Of a stretch of DNA of 64,000 bases, positions 25,571 through 34,203 are shown piece by piece. Both the position numbers and the translations under genes were made by a program. The notes under the pieces are model-generated. The model was not told the DNA's origin. It searched no databases and saw only the letters and a list, made by a program, of their open reading frames with translations. The DNA lies in NCBI RefSeq assembly GCF_028682455.1, contig NZ_JANHLD010000003.1, positions 496,001 through 560,000 on the forward strand. Direction: 5' to 3'. Each line of letters begins with the position of its first letter. Positions within the stretch are counted from its first letter, which is position 1. The DNA is from Pseudomonas putida (GTDB lineage: Bacteria > Pseudomonadota > Gammaproteobacteria > Pseudomonadales > Pseudomonadaceae).

Positions 25571-26503
25571 TCAAGCGTCCTGCAATGCCCGCGGCCGCTT
25601 GCTGCGTACCTCACTCGCAGGCTTGGGTGCACTGAGCAGCTGGAAGTCAAAGTCCATCTCGGCGAAGCGCCCTTGCACACCGCGTGCATCGGCCGCCGCG
25701 GCATCCTCGACAAAGCGCAGCTCGCCGATCAGCCCGTCTCGGGTGGCATAGGCAAAGTCATCCCACAGGTACTCATCGCCCGCCAGGTTGATCTGGGTGG
25801 TCAGGTGACGATACCCCGGTGCCGATATGAAGAAGTGGATGTGCGCCGGGCGATTGCCATGACGACCAAGCTGGTTGAGCAGCTCCTGGGTCGGGCCGTC
25901 CTCAGGGCAGCCATAGCCCGACGGCACGATGCTGCGCGCGCGGTAGCGGCCTTCGGCATCGGTGACGATACGTCGGCGCAGGTTGAAGTCCGATTGGGTG
26001 CTGTCGAAGTAGGAGTAGGTGCCCTGGGTATTGGCGTGCCACAGGTCCACCACCGCACCGGCCACCGGCTGACCCTGCTCATCGACTACGCGACCCTGGA
26101 GGAACATCACCGTACCTGGGTCCAGGCCATCGTCCATCCGCACCTCGCCTTCGGCCATCGGGGCGCCTGCCACATACAGCGGCCCTTCGATGGTGCGCGG
26201 GGTACCGCCGGTGATGCCGGCCTCGGCATCCTGGGCATCCAGTTGCAGGTCCAGGTAGTGCTCCACGCCAAGGCCCGCGACCAGCAGGCCGGCTTCCTGG
26301 CGGCTACCCAAGCGGTTGAGGTAGTCCACGGCCTTCCAGAACTCATCGGGAGTTACTTGCAGGTCTTCGATGATGCGCGCTACATCGTTGACGATACGGT
26401 TGGTCAGCAGCTTCAGGCGTGGGCTGCCCAGGTCATTGTTCAGGCCACTGACTTCTTCGAAGAATTTCTGGACGTCGGCAGTGTGGGCAATTTTCACGGT
26501 CAT
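25571..26503 (-). CDS. catA: Catechol 1,2-dioxygenase
   Basis: Fe(III) intradiol dioxygenase turning catechol into cis,cis-muconate. It is 310 residues, normal for the family. The N-terminal helical linker is about residues 1-90. Iron ligands fit Tyr163 (GTYSYFD), Tyr197 (SGYGCPEDGPTQ), His221 and His223 (RPAHIHFF). The ATG at 26501-26503 follows GAGG, and an AACAACAA (Crc/Hfq-type) motif lies just upstream at 26519-26526. It is third of catBCA. Confidence 0.95.
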   Translation of the reverse strand: MTVKIAHTADVQKFFEEVSGLNNDLGSPRLKLLTNRIVNDVARIIEDLQVTPDEFWKAVDYLNRLGSRQEAGLLVAGLGVEHYLDLQLDAQDAEAGITGGTPRTIEGPLYVAGAPMAEGEVRMDDGLDPGTVMFLQGRVVDEQGQPVAGAVVDLWHANTQGTYSYFDSTQSDFNLRRRIVTDAEGRYRARSIVPSGYGCPEDGPTQELLNQLGRHGNRPAHIHFFISAPGYRHLTTQINLAGDEYLWDDFAYATRDGLIGELRFVEDAAAADARGVQGRFAEMDFDFQLLSAPKPASEVRSKRPRALQDA

Positions 26504-26541
26504 GACAGGTACCTCGAATTGTTGTTATCGGCGTTTGGCGT

Positions 26542-26832
26542 TCAACGGTCGTCGCTGTGGATGGATGACGGGTGGCGACACAGGCCATCGATCTCGATGT
26601 CCATGTACGGGAACAGCGGCAGCTGCATCAGGGTGTCGTGCAGCGCCTCGACGCTGGGCAGGTCGAACACGCTGTAGTTGGCGTAGTGCCCGGCGATACG
26701 CCACAAGTGGCGCCAGCTGCCTTCTTGCTGCAGGCGCTGGGCCAGCGCCTTCTCGTCGGCCTTGAGTTGCGCGGCTTTGGTCGGGTCCATGTCCAGGGGC
26801 AGGTTCACGGTCATTTTCACGTGGAACAACAT
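26542..26832 (-). CDS. catC: Muconolactone delta-isomerase
   Basis: Isomerises muconolactone to 3-oxoadipate enol-lactone. At 96 residues it matches the family and starts MLFHVKMTVNLPLDM. The conserved EGSWRHLWRIAGHYANYSVFD and LFPYMDIEI segments are present. AAGGAGAG precedes the ATG. It lies 11 bp after catB. Confidence 0.95.
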   Translation of the reverse strand: MLFHVKMTVNLPLDMDPTKAAQLKADEKALAQRLQQEGSWRHLWRIAGHYANYSVFDLPSVEALHDTLMQLPLFPYMDIEIDGLCRHPSSIHSDDR

Positions 26833-26843
26833 GGCTTCTCTCC

Positions 26844-27965
26844 TTAGGTGCGGCTGAAGAACGCCAGGCGCTCTTCGTCCAAAGTCAGGCCCAGGCCTGG
26901 GGTACGCGGTACGTGCAAGGCGAAGTCGCGGTACACCGGCGCTTCGATCACGATTTCTTCGGTCAGCAGCAACGGGCCGAACAGCTCGGTGTGCCAGGTC
27001 AGCTGGTTGAGGGTGACGAAGGCATGCGCAGCGGCCAGGGTGCCGATGGAGCCTTCGAGCATGGTGCCGCCGTACAGGGCGATGCCTGCCGCTTCGGCAA
27101 TCTGTGCCGTGCGAAGCACCGCACGGGGGCCACCGTTCTTGGCGATCTTCAGGGCGAAGATGCTGGCGGCGCCGTCGGCGGCCAGGCTGAAGGCATCCTC
27201 GACGCTTTCGATCGACTCATCGGCCATGATCGGTGCCGGGCTGCGCTGGTTCAGGCGAATCTGCCCGGCGCGGTTGATGCGCGAGATCGGTTGCTCGATC
27301 AAGTCGATACCGTTGTCGCCCAGCACCTGGCAGGCGCGGATCGCCTGGGACTCGTCCCAATACTGATTGACGTCGACACGCACACTGGCGCGCTCGCCCA
27401 GGGCACGCTTGATGGCGATCACATGCTTGAGGTCATGGGCCACGTCGTTGGCGCCGATCTTCAACTTGAAGATGCGGTGCCGGCGCAGGTCGAGCATCTG
27501 CTCGGCCTCGGCGATGTCGCGGCCGGTGTCGCCGCTGGCCAGGGTCCAGGCCACTTCCAGGCTGTCGCGTACGCGCCCGCCCAGCAGTTCGCTGACGGCC
27601 AGGCCAAGGCGTTTGCCCTGGGCATCGAGCAACGCGCTTTCGATGCCGGAGCGGGCGAAGGTATTGCCTTTGATCACCTTGTCCAGGCGCTGCATGGCGG
27701 CATTGATGTTGCTGGCGTCCTGGCCGATCAGCAGCGGTGCAAAGTAGCTGTCGATGTTCTGCTTGATGCTTTCCGGGCTTTCATTGCCATAGGCCAGACC
27801 ACCGATGGTGGTGGCCTCGCCCAGGCCTTCGATACCGTCGGAGCAGTGCAGGCGGATGATCACCAGGGTCTGCTTTTGCATCGTGTGCATCGCCAGCTTG
27901 TGCGGGCGAATGGTGGGCAAGTCGACGATCAGGGTCGAGATGCGTTCAATCAGGGGATGACTCAT
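26844..27965 (-). CDS. catB: Muconate cycloisomerase
   Basis: Cyclises cis,cis-muconate to (+)-muconolactone; enolase superfamily, Mn2+-dependent. It is 373 residues. The KxK motif FKLKIG lies near residue 168; metal ligands fit RVDVNQYW, DLIEQPIS and MADESIES; the second lysine is in FALKIAKNGG. The ATG at 27963-27965 follows GGAGAAT and was preferred to an upstream in-frame start that lies in benD. It begins only 19 bp after benD, so it has no room for a promoter of its own between the genes. Confidence 0.95.
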   Translation of the reverse strand: MSHPLIERISTLIVDLPTIRPHKLAMHTMQKQTLVIIRLHCSDGIEGLGEATTIGGLAYGNESPESIKQNIDSYFAPLLIGQDASNINAAMQRLDKVIKGNTFARSGIESALLDAQGKRLGLAVSELLGGRVRDSLEVAWTLASGDTGRDIAEAEQMLDLRRHRIFKLKIGANDVAHDLKHVIAIKRALGERASVRVDVNQYWDESQAIRACQVLGDNGIDLIEQPISRINRAGQIRLNQRSPAPIMADESIESVEDAFSLAADGAASIFALKIAKNGGPRAVLRTAQIAEAAGIALYGGTMLEGSIGTLAAAHAFVTLNQLTWHTELFGPLLLTEEIVIEAPVYRDFALHVPRTPGLGLTLDEERLAFFSRT

Positions 27966-27984
27966 CGAGGATTCTCCAGGGCGC

Positions 27985-28746
27985 TCAACCAAGGTCGCCG
28001 CCGCCAACCGGCAACACCGTGCCGGTGATGTAGGAAGCCTCGTCGGAGGCCAGGAAGAGGATCGCGCCAACCTGCTCGTCGAGGTTGCCGTAGCGTTTCA
28101 TCAGGCTGCTGTCGAGGGTCTGATCGACTATCTGCTGGTACCAGACTTTCTCTTGCGCGCTCTGCTCGGCACTGTTGCGCGGCACCCGGCGAGGTGGCGC
28201 CTCGGTGCCGCCCGGTGCGGTGGCGTTGACCCGCACACCGCGCCCGGCGGTTTCGAACGCCAGGCAGGCCGTCAGGGCGTTCACCCCACCCTTGGCCGCG
28301 CCGTACGGCACGCGGTTGACACTGCGGGTGGCAATCGACGACACGTTGACGATGGCGCCACTGCCCTGCTCCAGCATGTAGGGCAGCGCTGCGTGGCAGC
28401 ACCACAAGGTGGGGAACAGCGAGCGACGGACTTCAGCCTCGATCTGCGCGGCTTCGTAATGCTCGAACGGCTTGGCCCAGATGGTGCCGCCCACGTTGTT
28501 GACCAGCACATCCAGCCGGCCGAAACGCTCCACCGCCGCGGCCATAACCCGGCTGCACTCACTGTGTTGCTCAAGGTCGGCTGTCAGGGTCAGCACACCC
28601 GCGCCTTGCAGTTCGTGAACCAGTTCCGAGCGGTCCACCGCCACCAGGGTCGCGCCTTCTTCGAGCATGCGCTCGCACAAACGCCGGCCAATCCCCTGCG
28701 CCGCGCCGGTAACCAGCGCGACCTTGTTGTCGAATCTGTTGTTCAT
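27985..28746 (-). CDS. benD: 1,6-dihydroxycyclohexa-2,4-diene-1-carboxylate dehydrogenase
   Basis: Short-chain dehydrogenase that oxidises and decarboxylates the benzoate cis-diol to catechol with NAD+. It is 253 residues. Cofactor motif TGAAQGIG (residues 14-21), NNVGG, and the catalytic YxxxK in PYGAAKGG. The ATG at 28744-28746 follows GAGG. Confidence 0.94.
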   Translation of the reverse strand: MNNRFDNKVALVTGAAQGIGRRLCERMLEEGATLVAVDRSELVHELQGAGVLTLTADLEQHSECSRVMAAAVERFGRLDVLVNNVGGTIWAKPFEHYEAAQIEAEVRRSLFPTLWCCHAALPYMLEQGSGAIVNVSSIATRSVNRVPYGAAKGGVNALTACLAFETAGRGVRVNATAPGGTEAPPRRVPRNSAEQSAQEKVWYQQIVDQTLDSSLMKRYGNLDEQVGAILFLASDEASYITGTVLPVGGGDLG

Positions 28747-28811
28747 GACAACCTCGAATAAAAAAGGGACCGACCGTACCCGCACGATGCGACCGGCCCC
28801 AAAAAACGGGT

Positions 28812-29822
28812 TCAGGCAGCGGCGGCAGCGAATTTTTCGTAGTAGAAGTTCGCCGGGGTGATGCCCTGTTCGCGGATGTACTGGCTGACCGCCTCGACCA
28901 TCGGGGGCGGGCCGCACAGGTAGACATCGACATCACCTTCGTTCAGGTGGCATGGCTCGATGTGCTGGGTGACATAGCCCTTGAGCGGATGCTGGCTCTC
29001 GGGGTTGGCCACGCAGGCGCTGAAACTGAAGTTGGCAATGCGCTCGGCAAAGGACTGCAAGCGGTCGAGCTCGACCAGGTCGAAGTCGTTGGTCACGCCA
29101 TAGATCAGGTGCAGCGGATGTTCGCTACCCTCCTCGGCGATCTTCTCCAGCATCGCGGTAAACGGCGCCAGCCCCGTGCCACCGGCCAGCAGCAGCAGTG
29201 GCCGACGAATTTCGCGCAAGTAGAAACTGCCCAAGGGGCCGGCCAGGGTCATGCTGTCGCCGGCCTTGGCAAGGCCGGTGAGGAAGCTGCTCATCAGGCC
29301 ACCCGGCACGTTGCGGATCAGGAAGCTGACTTCGCCATCCTTCTGCAGCGAGCTGAAGGAATAGGCGCGGGTCTGCTCGCTTCCCGGTACGCCAAGGTTG
29401 ACGTACTGCCCCGGCAGGAAGGCCAGGCGGCTCAGCGCCTCGCCCTTGATCGACAAGGCAATGGTGCTGTCCGAAAGCTGGCGTACCGCACTGATGCTGG
29501 CCTGGTAGCTGGACTGTTCGGTCTTGCACACCTGCGACGATGCCGGAATGCGCACCACGCAATCGCTTTGCGCACGCATCTGGCAGGTGAGCACATACCC
29601 CTGCTCGGCTTCCTCTTCGCTCAAGGCGTCTTCGATATATTCCTGGCCCAGGTCGTAGCGCCCGGCCTCGGCGAAACATTTGCAGGTACCGCAGGCGCCG
29701 TCACGGCAGTCCAGCGGGATGTTGATACCCTGGCGGTAGGCGGCGTCGGCCACGGTTTCGTCAGCGGTGGCGTCGATGAAACGGGTGACCCCGTCCTCGA
29801 AATTCAAGGCGATCTTGTGCAT
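28812..29822 (-). CDS. benC: Benzoate 1,2-dioxygenase electron-transfer component
   Basis: NADH:acceptor reductase that passes electrons to BenAB. It is 336 residues. An N-terminal plant-type 2Fe-2S ferredoxin domain has ligands Cys39, Cys44, Cys47 and Cys80. The FAD domain motif is RAYSFSS, and the NAD domain has GGTGLAPFTAML and YLCGPPPMVEA. It follows benB with 25 bp between. Confidence 0.95.
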   Translation of the reverse strand: MHKIALNFEDGVTRFIDATADETVADAAYRQGINIPLDCRDGACGTCKCFAEAGRYDLGQEYIEDALSEEEAEQGYVLTCQMRAQSDCVVRIPASSQVCKTEQSSYQASISAVRQLSDSTIALSIKGEALSRLAFLPGQYVNLGVPGSEQTRAYSFSSLQKDGEVSFLIRNVPGGLMSSFLTGLAKAGDSMTLAGPLGSFYLREIRRPLLLLAGGTGLAPFTAMLEKIAEEGSEHPLHLIYGVTNDFDLVELDRLQSFAERIANFSFSACVANPESQHPLKGYVTQHIEPCHLNEGDVDVYLCGPPPMVEAVSQYIREQGITPANFYYEKFAAAAA

Positions 29823-29847
29823 GGCGCACCTCGCATAAAAGCTGGAT

Positions 29848-30336
29848 TCAGATGTGGTAAACGTCGATGACCTGACGTACGTAGTCGTTCTTGAGCACCA
29901 CCTTCTTGGCCTTGATCAGCGGCCGCTCGCCGCGCACATCAAGGGTGTAGAAACTGGTACCGAAGTGACTGTCCACGGTCTTGTAGCGAAAGCTCAGGGT
30001 GTGCCAGTTGAAGCGCACCTTGCACTGGCCTTCGCCCTGCTCCAGCAGCTCGATGTTGCTGATGTTGTGCGAGGTCCGGGTATCGGGCATGGTCGCACTG
30101 GAGCGTTCGGTCTTGATGCGAAATACCCGGTCTTCCAGGCCGCCTCGGTTGCCGTACCAGATCAGCGAAATTTCCCGTTGCGGGTCTTCGGTGAGCTGGT
30201 CGTTGTCGTCCCAGGCCGGCATCCAGAAGGTCGCATCGCTGGCGTAGCACTCCAGCCACTGGTCCCATTGGCTGTCGTCCAGGTAACGCGCCTCTTCGTA
30301 GAGAAAGTCGCGTACTTGCTCGAAGGAAATGCTCAT
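29848..30336 (-). CDS. benB: Benzoate 1,2-dioxygenase small (beta) subunit
   Basis: Structural beta subunit of the ring-hydroxylating dioxygenase; 162 residues of the cystatin-like/NTF2 fold. Recognised by EARYLDDSQWDQWLECYASDATFWMP and SLIWYGNRGGLEDRVFRI. Its ATG overlaps the benA stop by four bases, so translation is probably coupled. Confidence 0.95.
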   Translation of the reverse strand: MSISFEQVRDFLYEEARYLDDSQWDQWLECYASDATFWMPAWDDNDQLTEDPQREISLIWYGNRGGLEDRVFRIKTERSSATMPDTRTSHNISNIELLEQGEGQCKVRFNWHTLSFRYKTVDSHFGTSFYTLDVRGERPLIKAKKVVLKNDYVRQVIDVYHI

Positions 30337-31691
30337 TGCACGGCCTCCACGGGGATCAGCTGCTGGTCGGCGGCAAGCGCCTTGAGCATGGTTTCCTGCC
30401 AGTACTTGTGTTGCAGCACGAACAGGCCTTCATCTTCAGTGCGCACACCGCTCAGTTGCGGATGCAGGTCGATTTCCTGGGCGGCCGCGTCGGCACCTTC
30501 AACCCAGTGCGTGGCGCCACGGGACATATCGTTCCAGCCGCGCCCACCCTGGTAGCCCATCTGGCAGGAGCGGAATTCTTCCAGGTCGTCCGGAGTGGCC
30601 ATGCCACTGACGTTGAAGAAATCCTCGTACTGGCGAATACGTTGGGCACGGGCTTCGGCACTCTCGCCCTTGGGCGCGATGCAGTAGATGGTGATCTCGG
30701 TCTTGTCCACGGCAATTGGCCGGGCAATGCGGATCTGCGAGCTGAACTGGTCCATCAGGTACACGTTCGGGTACAGGCACAGATTGCGCGAGTTCTCGAT
30801 CATCCAGTTGGCACGAGCCTGGCCGAAGTCGGCAGCCAGTTCGTCGCGACGCTCGAACAGCGGACGGTCCTCCGGGTTGGCCCAGCGGGTCCACAGCAGC
30901 AGGTGGCCTTTGTCGAAGGAGTAGAAGCCACCCCCGCTCTTGGCCCAGCCGCCGGCACTCATCGTTTTGACTTCATCGCCGGCTTCGCGCTGCTTGCGCT
31001 GGTTCTGGGTGGCAGCGTAGTTCCAGTGCACGGCACTGACGTGATACCCGTCGGCGCCGTTCTCTGCGGTCAGCTTCCAGTTGCCTTCGTAGATGTAGGA
31101 CGACGAGCCGCGCAGCACTTCCAGGCCTTCAGGCGACTGGTCGACGATCATGTCGATGATCTTGGCCGACTCGCCCAGGTGCTCCACCAGTGGCACCACG
31201 TCCGGGTTCAGGCTGCCGAACAGGAAGCCGCGGTAAGACTCGAAACGAGCGACTTTGGTCAGGTCGTGGGAGCCTTCGCAGTTGAAGCTGGCCGGGTAGC
31301 CGGCATCGACCGGGTCCTTGACCTTGAGCAACTTGCCGGAGTTGTTGAAGGTCCAGCCGTGGAACGGGCAAGTGTAGGAGGAGCGGTTTCCGCTCTTGTG
31401 CCGGCAGAGCATCGCACCGCGGTGGCTGCAGGCATTGAGGAAGGCATTGAGCACCCCATCCTTGTTGCGCGCGATAAAGATCGGCTGGCGCCCCATGGTG
31501 GTGGTGAGAAAGTCGTTCTTTTCGGGAATCTGGCTCTCGTGGGCAAGGTACAACCAGTTGCCTTCGAAGATGTGTTTCATTTCCAGATCGAACAGACGGG
31601 GGTCGGTGAACATCTCGCGCTTGCAGCGAAAGACGCCCTTCTCCTGATCTTCTTCAAGCAGGGAATTAAGGTAATCGAATCCCAGGGACAT
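30333..31691 (-). CDS. benA: Benzoate 1,2-dioxygenase large (alpha) subunit
   Basis: Catalytic subunit that adds O2 to benzoate to give the cis-1,2-diol. It is 452 residues. The Rieske 2Fe-2S centre is Cys88-His90 (CSHRG) and Cys108-His111 (CPFHGW). The mononuclear iron histidines are His217 and His222 in GADGYHVSAVHW. The ATG at 31689-31691 follows GGAG. A BenR-type promoter ends about 40 bp upstream, and AATAACAA lies in the leader. Confidence 0.96.
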   Translation of the reverse strand: MSLGFDYLNSLLEEDQEKGVFRCKREMFTDPRLFDLEMKHIFEGNWLYLAHESQIPEKNDFLTTTMGRQPIFIARNKDGVLNAFLNACSHRGAMLCRHKSGNRSSYTCPFHGWTFNNSGKLLKVKDPVDAGYPASFNCEGSHDLTKVARFESYRGFLFGSLNPDVVPLVEHLGESAKIIDMIVDQSPEGLEVLRGSSSYIYEGNWKLTAENGADGYHVSAVHWNYAATQNQRKQREAGDEVKTMSAGGWAKSGGGFYSFDKGHLLLWTRWANPEDRPLFERRDELAADFGQARANWMIENSRNLCLYPNVYLMDQFSSQIRIARPIAVDKTEITIYCIAPKGESAEARAQRIRQYEDFFNVSGMATPDDLEEFRSCQMGYQGGRGWNDMSRGATHWVEGADAAAQEIDLHPQLSGVRTEDEGLFVLQHKYWQETMLKALAADQQLIPVEAVQ

Positions 31692-31729
31692 GGCCGGGGC
31701 CTCCGTTGTTATTGTGTTCAGGCCATGTC

Positions 31730-31792
31730 AGGTTAGGGAGCGAAGGGCACGGCAAATATCCGCTTTGTGCAGACCTTTATCCGTTTTCTGCA
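31730..31792 (-). promoter_or_regulatory. BenR/XylS-type promoter of benABCD
   Basis: On the minus strand two direct repeats TGCA-N6-GGATA lie at 31778-31792 and 31757-31771, 21 bp apart. A -10 hexamer TAACCT (31730-31735) follows exactly 21 bp after the second. This is the known architecture of the XylS-activated Pm promoter, including the 6-bp gap between repeats. The distal repeat almost touches the benR stop codon. Confidence 0.9.
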
Positions 31793-31797
31793 AAGTG

Positions 31798-32754
31798 TCA
31801 GGAGCGACGCTTGAGGGTATCGGAGGGGAGTTCGCCGAACAGCGACTTGTAGTTTTCCGAGAAACGGCCCAGGTGGACGAAGCCGTAGTCCATGGCAAGT
31901 TCGGTGATATTGCGCACCGTACACTGCGGGTCGCTGAGGCTGGCGCGGATGCGCTCGAGTTTTTTATCGCGGATGTAGATCTTGGGCGTGGTGCCGGCGT
32001 TGCGTTCGAACAGAATGTAGAGCGAGCGCAGGCTCATGCTGGCCTGGCGGGCCAGTTGTTCACTGCAGATGTCCTGCTTCAGATTCGTCTCGATGTACTC
32101 GGCGATGCGCTCGAACGACGACGTTTGCCCACCCAGCGCCTCGCGGCTGACGTTGGTCGGCATCAGGGTCAGCAGCTTGCTGGCGACGATCTGGCTGTAG
32201 TGCTCCTGCACCCGCAGCAATGGCTCGCTGGCTTCGGCTTCATGGCAGACCATGGCCAGCAAACCGGAGAACCCTTCCAGCGCCAGCAACTGGTAATGGT
32301 TCTGGATGAACCGCACGCCTTCGCTGGGTCGTTGCCAGCGTTGTTCGTCACAGACGCTTTCGAGCAAGCGGTTAGGCAGCTTGAGGATGAATTTCTCGCA
32401 GTCGGCCGAATAGGCAAGGTCGACCGGTTCGTCCGGGTTGATCAGCAGCAGCTCGCCTGGCCCGAGCAAACGCTCGGCACGCCCGCGCCGCCACAGGCAA
32501 TGGCCACGCAGCAGGATCTGCAGGTGAAAGACGTTTTCCAGGGCTGCCGACATCACCCGCACTTCGCCGCCATAGCTGATCCGGCACAGATCGAGGCTGG
32601 CAAATTTGCGGTGGTCGAGGCACGCCTCGGGATGCCCGTAGCGCGGCAATCGGATGTGGTGCACCCCCACATGCTGATTGACATAGGTCGATACGGCATG
32701 AGGATCGGCACGCTCGAAAACCCGGCTGCGCTCACTGAGCAGGGGACTCTCCAT
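31798..32754 (-). CDS. benR: AraC/XylS-family activator of benzoate genes
   Basis: Benzoate-responsive activator of 318 residues. The N-terminal cupin-like domain is about residues 1-200 (HRKFASLDLCRISYGG, HLQILLRGHC, GELLLINPDEPVDL). The C-terminal double helix-turn-helix is about 215-318 (LARQASMSLRSLYILFERNAGTTP, MDYGFVHLGRFSENYKSLFGE), typical of XylS/BenR. It sits directly upstream of benA, whose promoter has two perfect XylS-type repeats. A second, closely similar gene lies at 35683-36639. Confidence 0.93.
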   Translation of the reverse strand: MESPLLSERSRVFERADPHAVSTYVNQHVGVHHIRLPRYGHPEACLDHRKFASLDLCRISYGGEVRVMSAALENVFHLQILLRGHCLWRRGRAERLLGPGELLLINPDEPVDLAYSADCEKFILKLPNRLLESVCDEQRWQRPSEGVRFIQNHYQLLALEGFSGLLAMVCHEAEASEPLLRVQEHYSQIVASKLLTLMPTNVSREALGGQTSSFERIAEYIETNLKQDICSEQLARQASMSLRSLYILFERNAGTTPKIYIRDKKLERIRASLSDPQCTVRNITELAMDYGFVHLGRFSENYKSLFGELPSDTLKRRS

Positions 32755-32835
32755 ACCAGGACACTCGTTGTAGTTGTCCGGTCAGTCTAAGCGATCCTCT
32801 GCTCAGTGGCCCAGCCTGGGGATGGACGGTGAAGC

Positions 32836-32860
32836 GATCGCGGGGCAAGCCCGCTCCTAC
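32836..32860. repeat. Single REP element overlapping a porin stop codon
   Basis: gatcgcggggcaagcccgct... through 32860 is one putida-type REP. The TAG stop of the porin (cta at 32857-32859) is formed by the outer edge of this element. Confidence 0.85.
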
Positions 32861-34110
32861 AACAGACTCCAGGTGTACGTCAGGATCAGCCGATTTTCAT
32901 CGATGTCCGAGCGGTAGTTCGACCGCGCCACGGCATTGCGCAATCGCACCCCCAATCCCTTGAACACCCCGCTCTGCACCGCGTACCCCAGGTCCAGGTC
33001 GCGCTCGTGCTCCTTGCCCTCGAAGCCGAGCCCGGTGTCGACATTGTCGCCTTTGAGATAGCGCACGGTCGCCGTCAGCCCCGGTATGCCCATGGCCACG
33101 AAATCGTAGTCGTAGCGCACCTGCCACGAACGTTCATCGGCATAAGAGAACTCGTAAGTCGGCACTTCGTTGCCCAGCGGTGAAATGTTCGGAAACACTC
33201 TGGGGAACGCGTTCTCGCCATAGATCCCCTGGTAGCCCACGCTGAAGGTATGCCCGCCCCGTCTGGCCGACAGCAGCGAATAAAACGCCTGGTTGTCGAT
33301 ATCGCCGATGCGGCTTTCCCCCTGCTCACTGGCGGTGAAGTAACCAAGGTTGGCGCCCAGCACCCAATCGCCCACCGGCTCGCTGTGCTTGAGACCGACG
33401 AATCCTTGCTGGTAGATATCCTCCAGGCGTCCATACCAGAGACTCAAGGTGCTGCGGCTGGCGTTGAAGCTGTAGTCGCCACCGACGAAGTTGAAGGCAT
33501 CGCTCTCGGCTTGGCGCTGCGGCAGATGCCCGAGCATTGCGATCAACTTTTCGTCACCCGCTTCATTGCGCAGGCTGGTGGAACTCAAGTGCCCGGCCTG
33601 CAGGGTGAGGCCGCTGATCTCGGCCGAAGTGATGCTGACGCCCTGATACGTCGGCGGCAGCAGGCGGGAGTCGTTGTATTGCAGGATCGGCAGGTTGGTC
33701 TGCAGCTCACCGACCTTGAGCTCGGTTTTCGAGTAACGCAGCTTCAAGGTCGCCCCGAGCCGGCTGTACTCATCGGCCGCGCGGCCATCGTCCTGGACCG
33801 GCAGCAGGCCGGTGCCGGTACGATCCGGACTGCTGTCGAGCTTGAGCCCGAGCAAGCCGATGGCATCGACACCTATGCCGACGACGCCCGGGGTGTAACC
33901 GGATTTGTAGTTGAAGATGAAACCCTGCCCCCACTCCTCGGCTTTGGACTGCTGGTTGGCGCCGACGATGTCGGAAAAGTCGCGGCTGAAGTAGTAGTTG
34001 CGAGCTTGCAGGGTGGCGGTGGAGTCCTTGAAGAAATCGGCTTCGGCGGCCTGGGTGGTAAAACTCAGGGCGAGCAGGGGCAGCAACCCGGCTTGGCGGA
34101 GGTTGTTCAT
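32857..34110 (-). CDS. benF: OprD-family outer-membrane porin, benzoate-associated (BenF-like)
   Basis: Predicted 18-strand substrate-specific channel for aromatic acids; 417 residues. Signal peptide at residues 1-22 (LLPLLALSFTTQAAEA), then the OprD-type opening FFKDSTATLQARNYYFSRDF and alternating beta-strand sequence (SWQVRYDYDF, ERDLDLGYAV). It ends YTWSLL, with Leu rather than the aromatic residue usual at the end of outer-membrane beta-barrels. The stop codon lies in a REP element. An AACAACAATAA motif precedes the ribosome-binding site. Placed between benK and benR on the same strand. Confidence 0.88.
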   Translation of the reverse strand: MNNLRQAGLLPLLALSFTTQAAEADFFKDSTATLQARNYYFSRDFSDIVGANQQSKAEEWGQGFIFNYKSGYTPGVVGIGVDAIGLLGLKLDSSPDRTGTGLLPVQDDGRAADEYSRLGATLKLRYSKTELKVGELQTNLPILQYNDSRLLPPTYQGVSITSAEISGLTLQAGHLSSTSLRNEAGDEKLIAMLGHLPQRQAESDAFNFVGGDYSFNASRSTLSLWYGRLEDIYQQGFVGLKHSEPVGDWVLGANLGYFTASEQGESRIGDIDNQAFYSLLSARRGGHTFSVGYQGIYGENAFPRVFPNISPLGNEVPTYEFSYADERSWQVRYDYDFVAMGIPGLTATVRYLKGDNVDTGLGFEGKEHERDLDLGYAVQSGVFKGLGVRLRNAVARSNYRSDIDENRLILTYTWSLL

Positions 34111-34142
34111 GGTTGGTGTGCTCTTTTTTTATTGTTGTTCTG

Positions 34143-34202
34143 GATCGCGGGGCAAGCCCGCTCCCACTCCTACCACCGTGGGAGCGGGCTTGCCCGCGAT
34201 GA
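34143..34202. repeat. REP element pair (inverted) between benK and porin gene
   Basis: Facing copies gatcgcggggcaagcccgct (from 34143) and gcgggcttgcccgcgatga (ending 34202), around a short centre with cccac/gtggg arms. They can form a long hairpin in the benK-benF spacer. Confidence 0.88.
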
Positions 34203-34203
34203 C

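Noticed and set aside
26813..26828. parS-like sequence ATTTTCACGTGGAACA at the catC start
   Set aside because: Only 13 of 16 positions match and the left arm of the palindrome is broken; likely coincidence.
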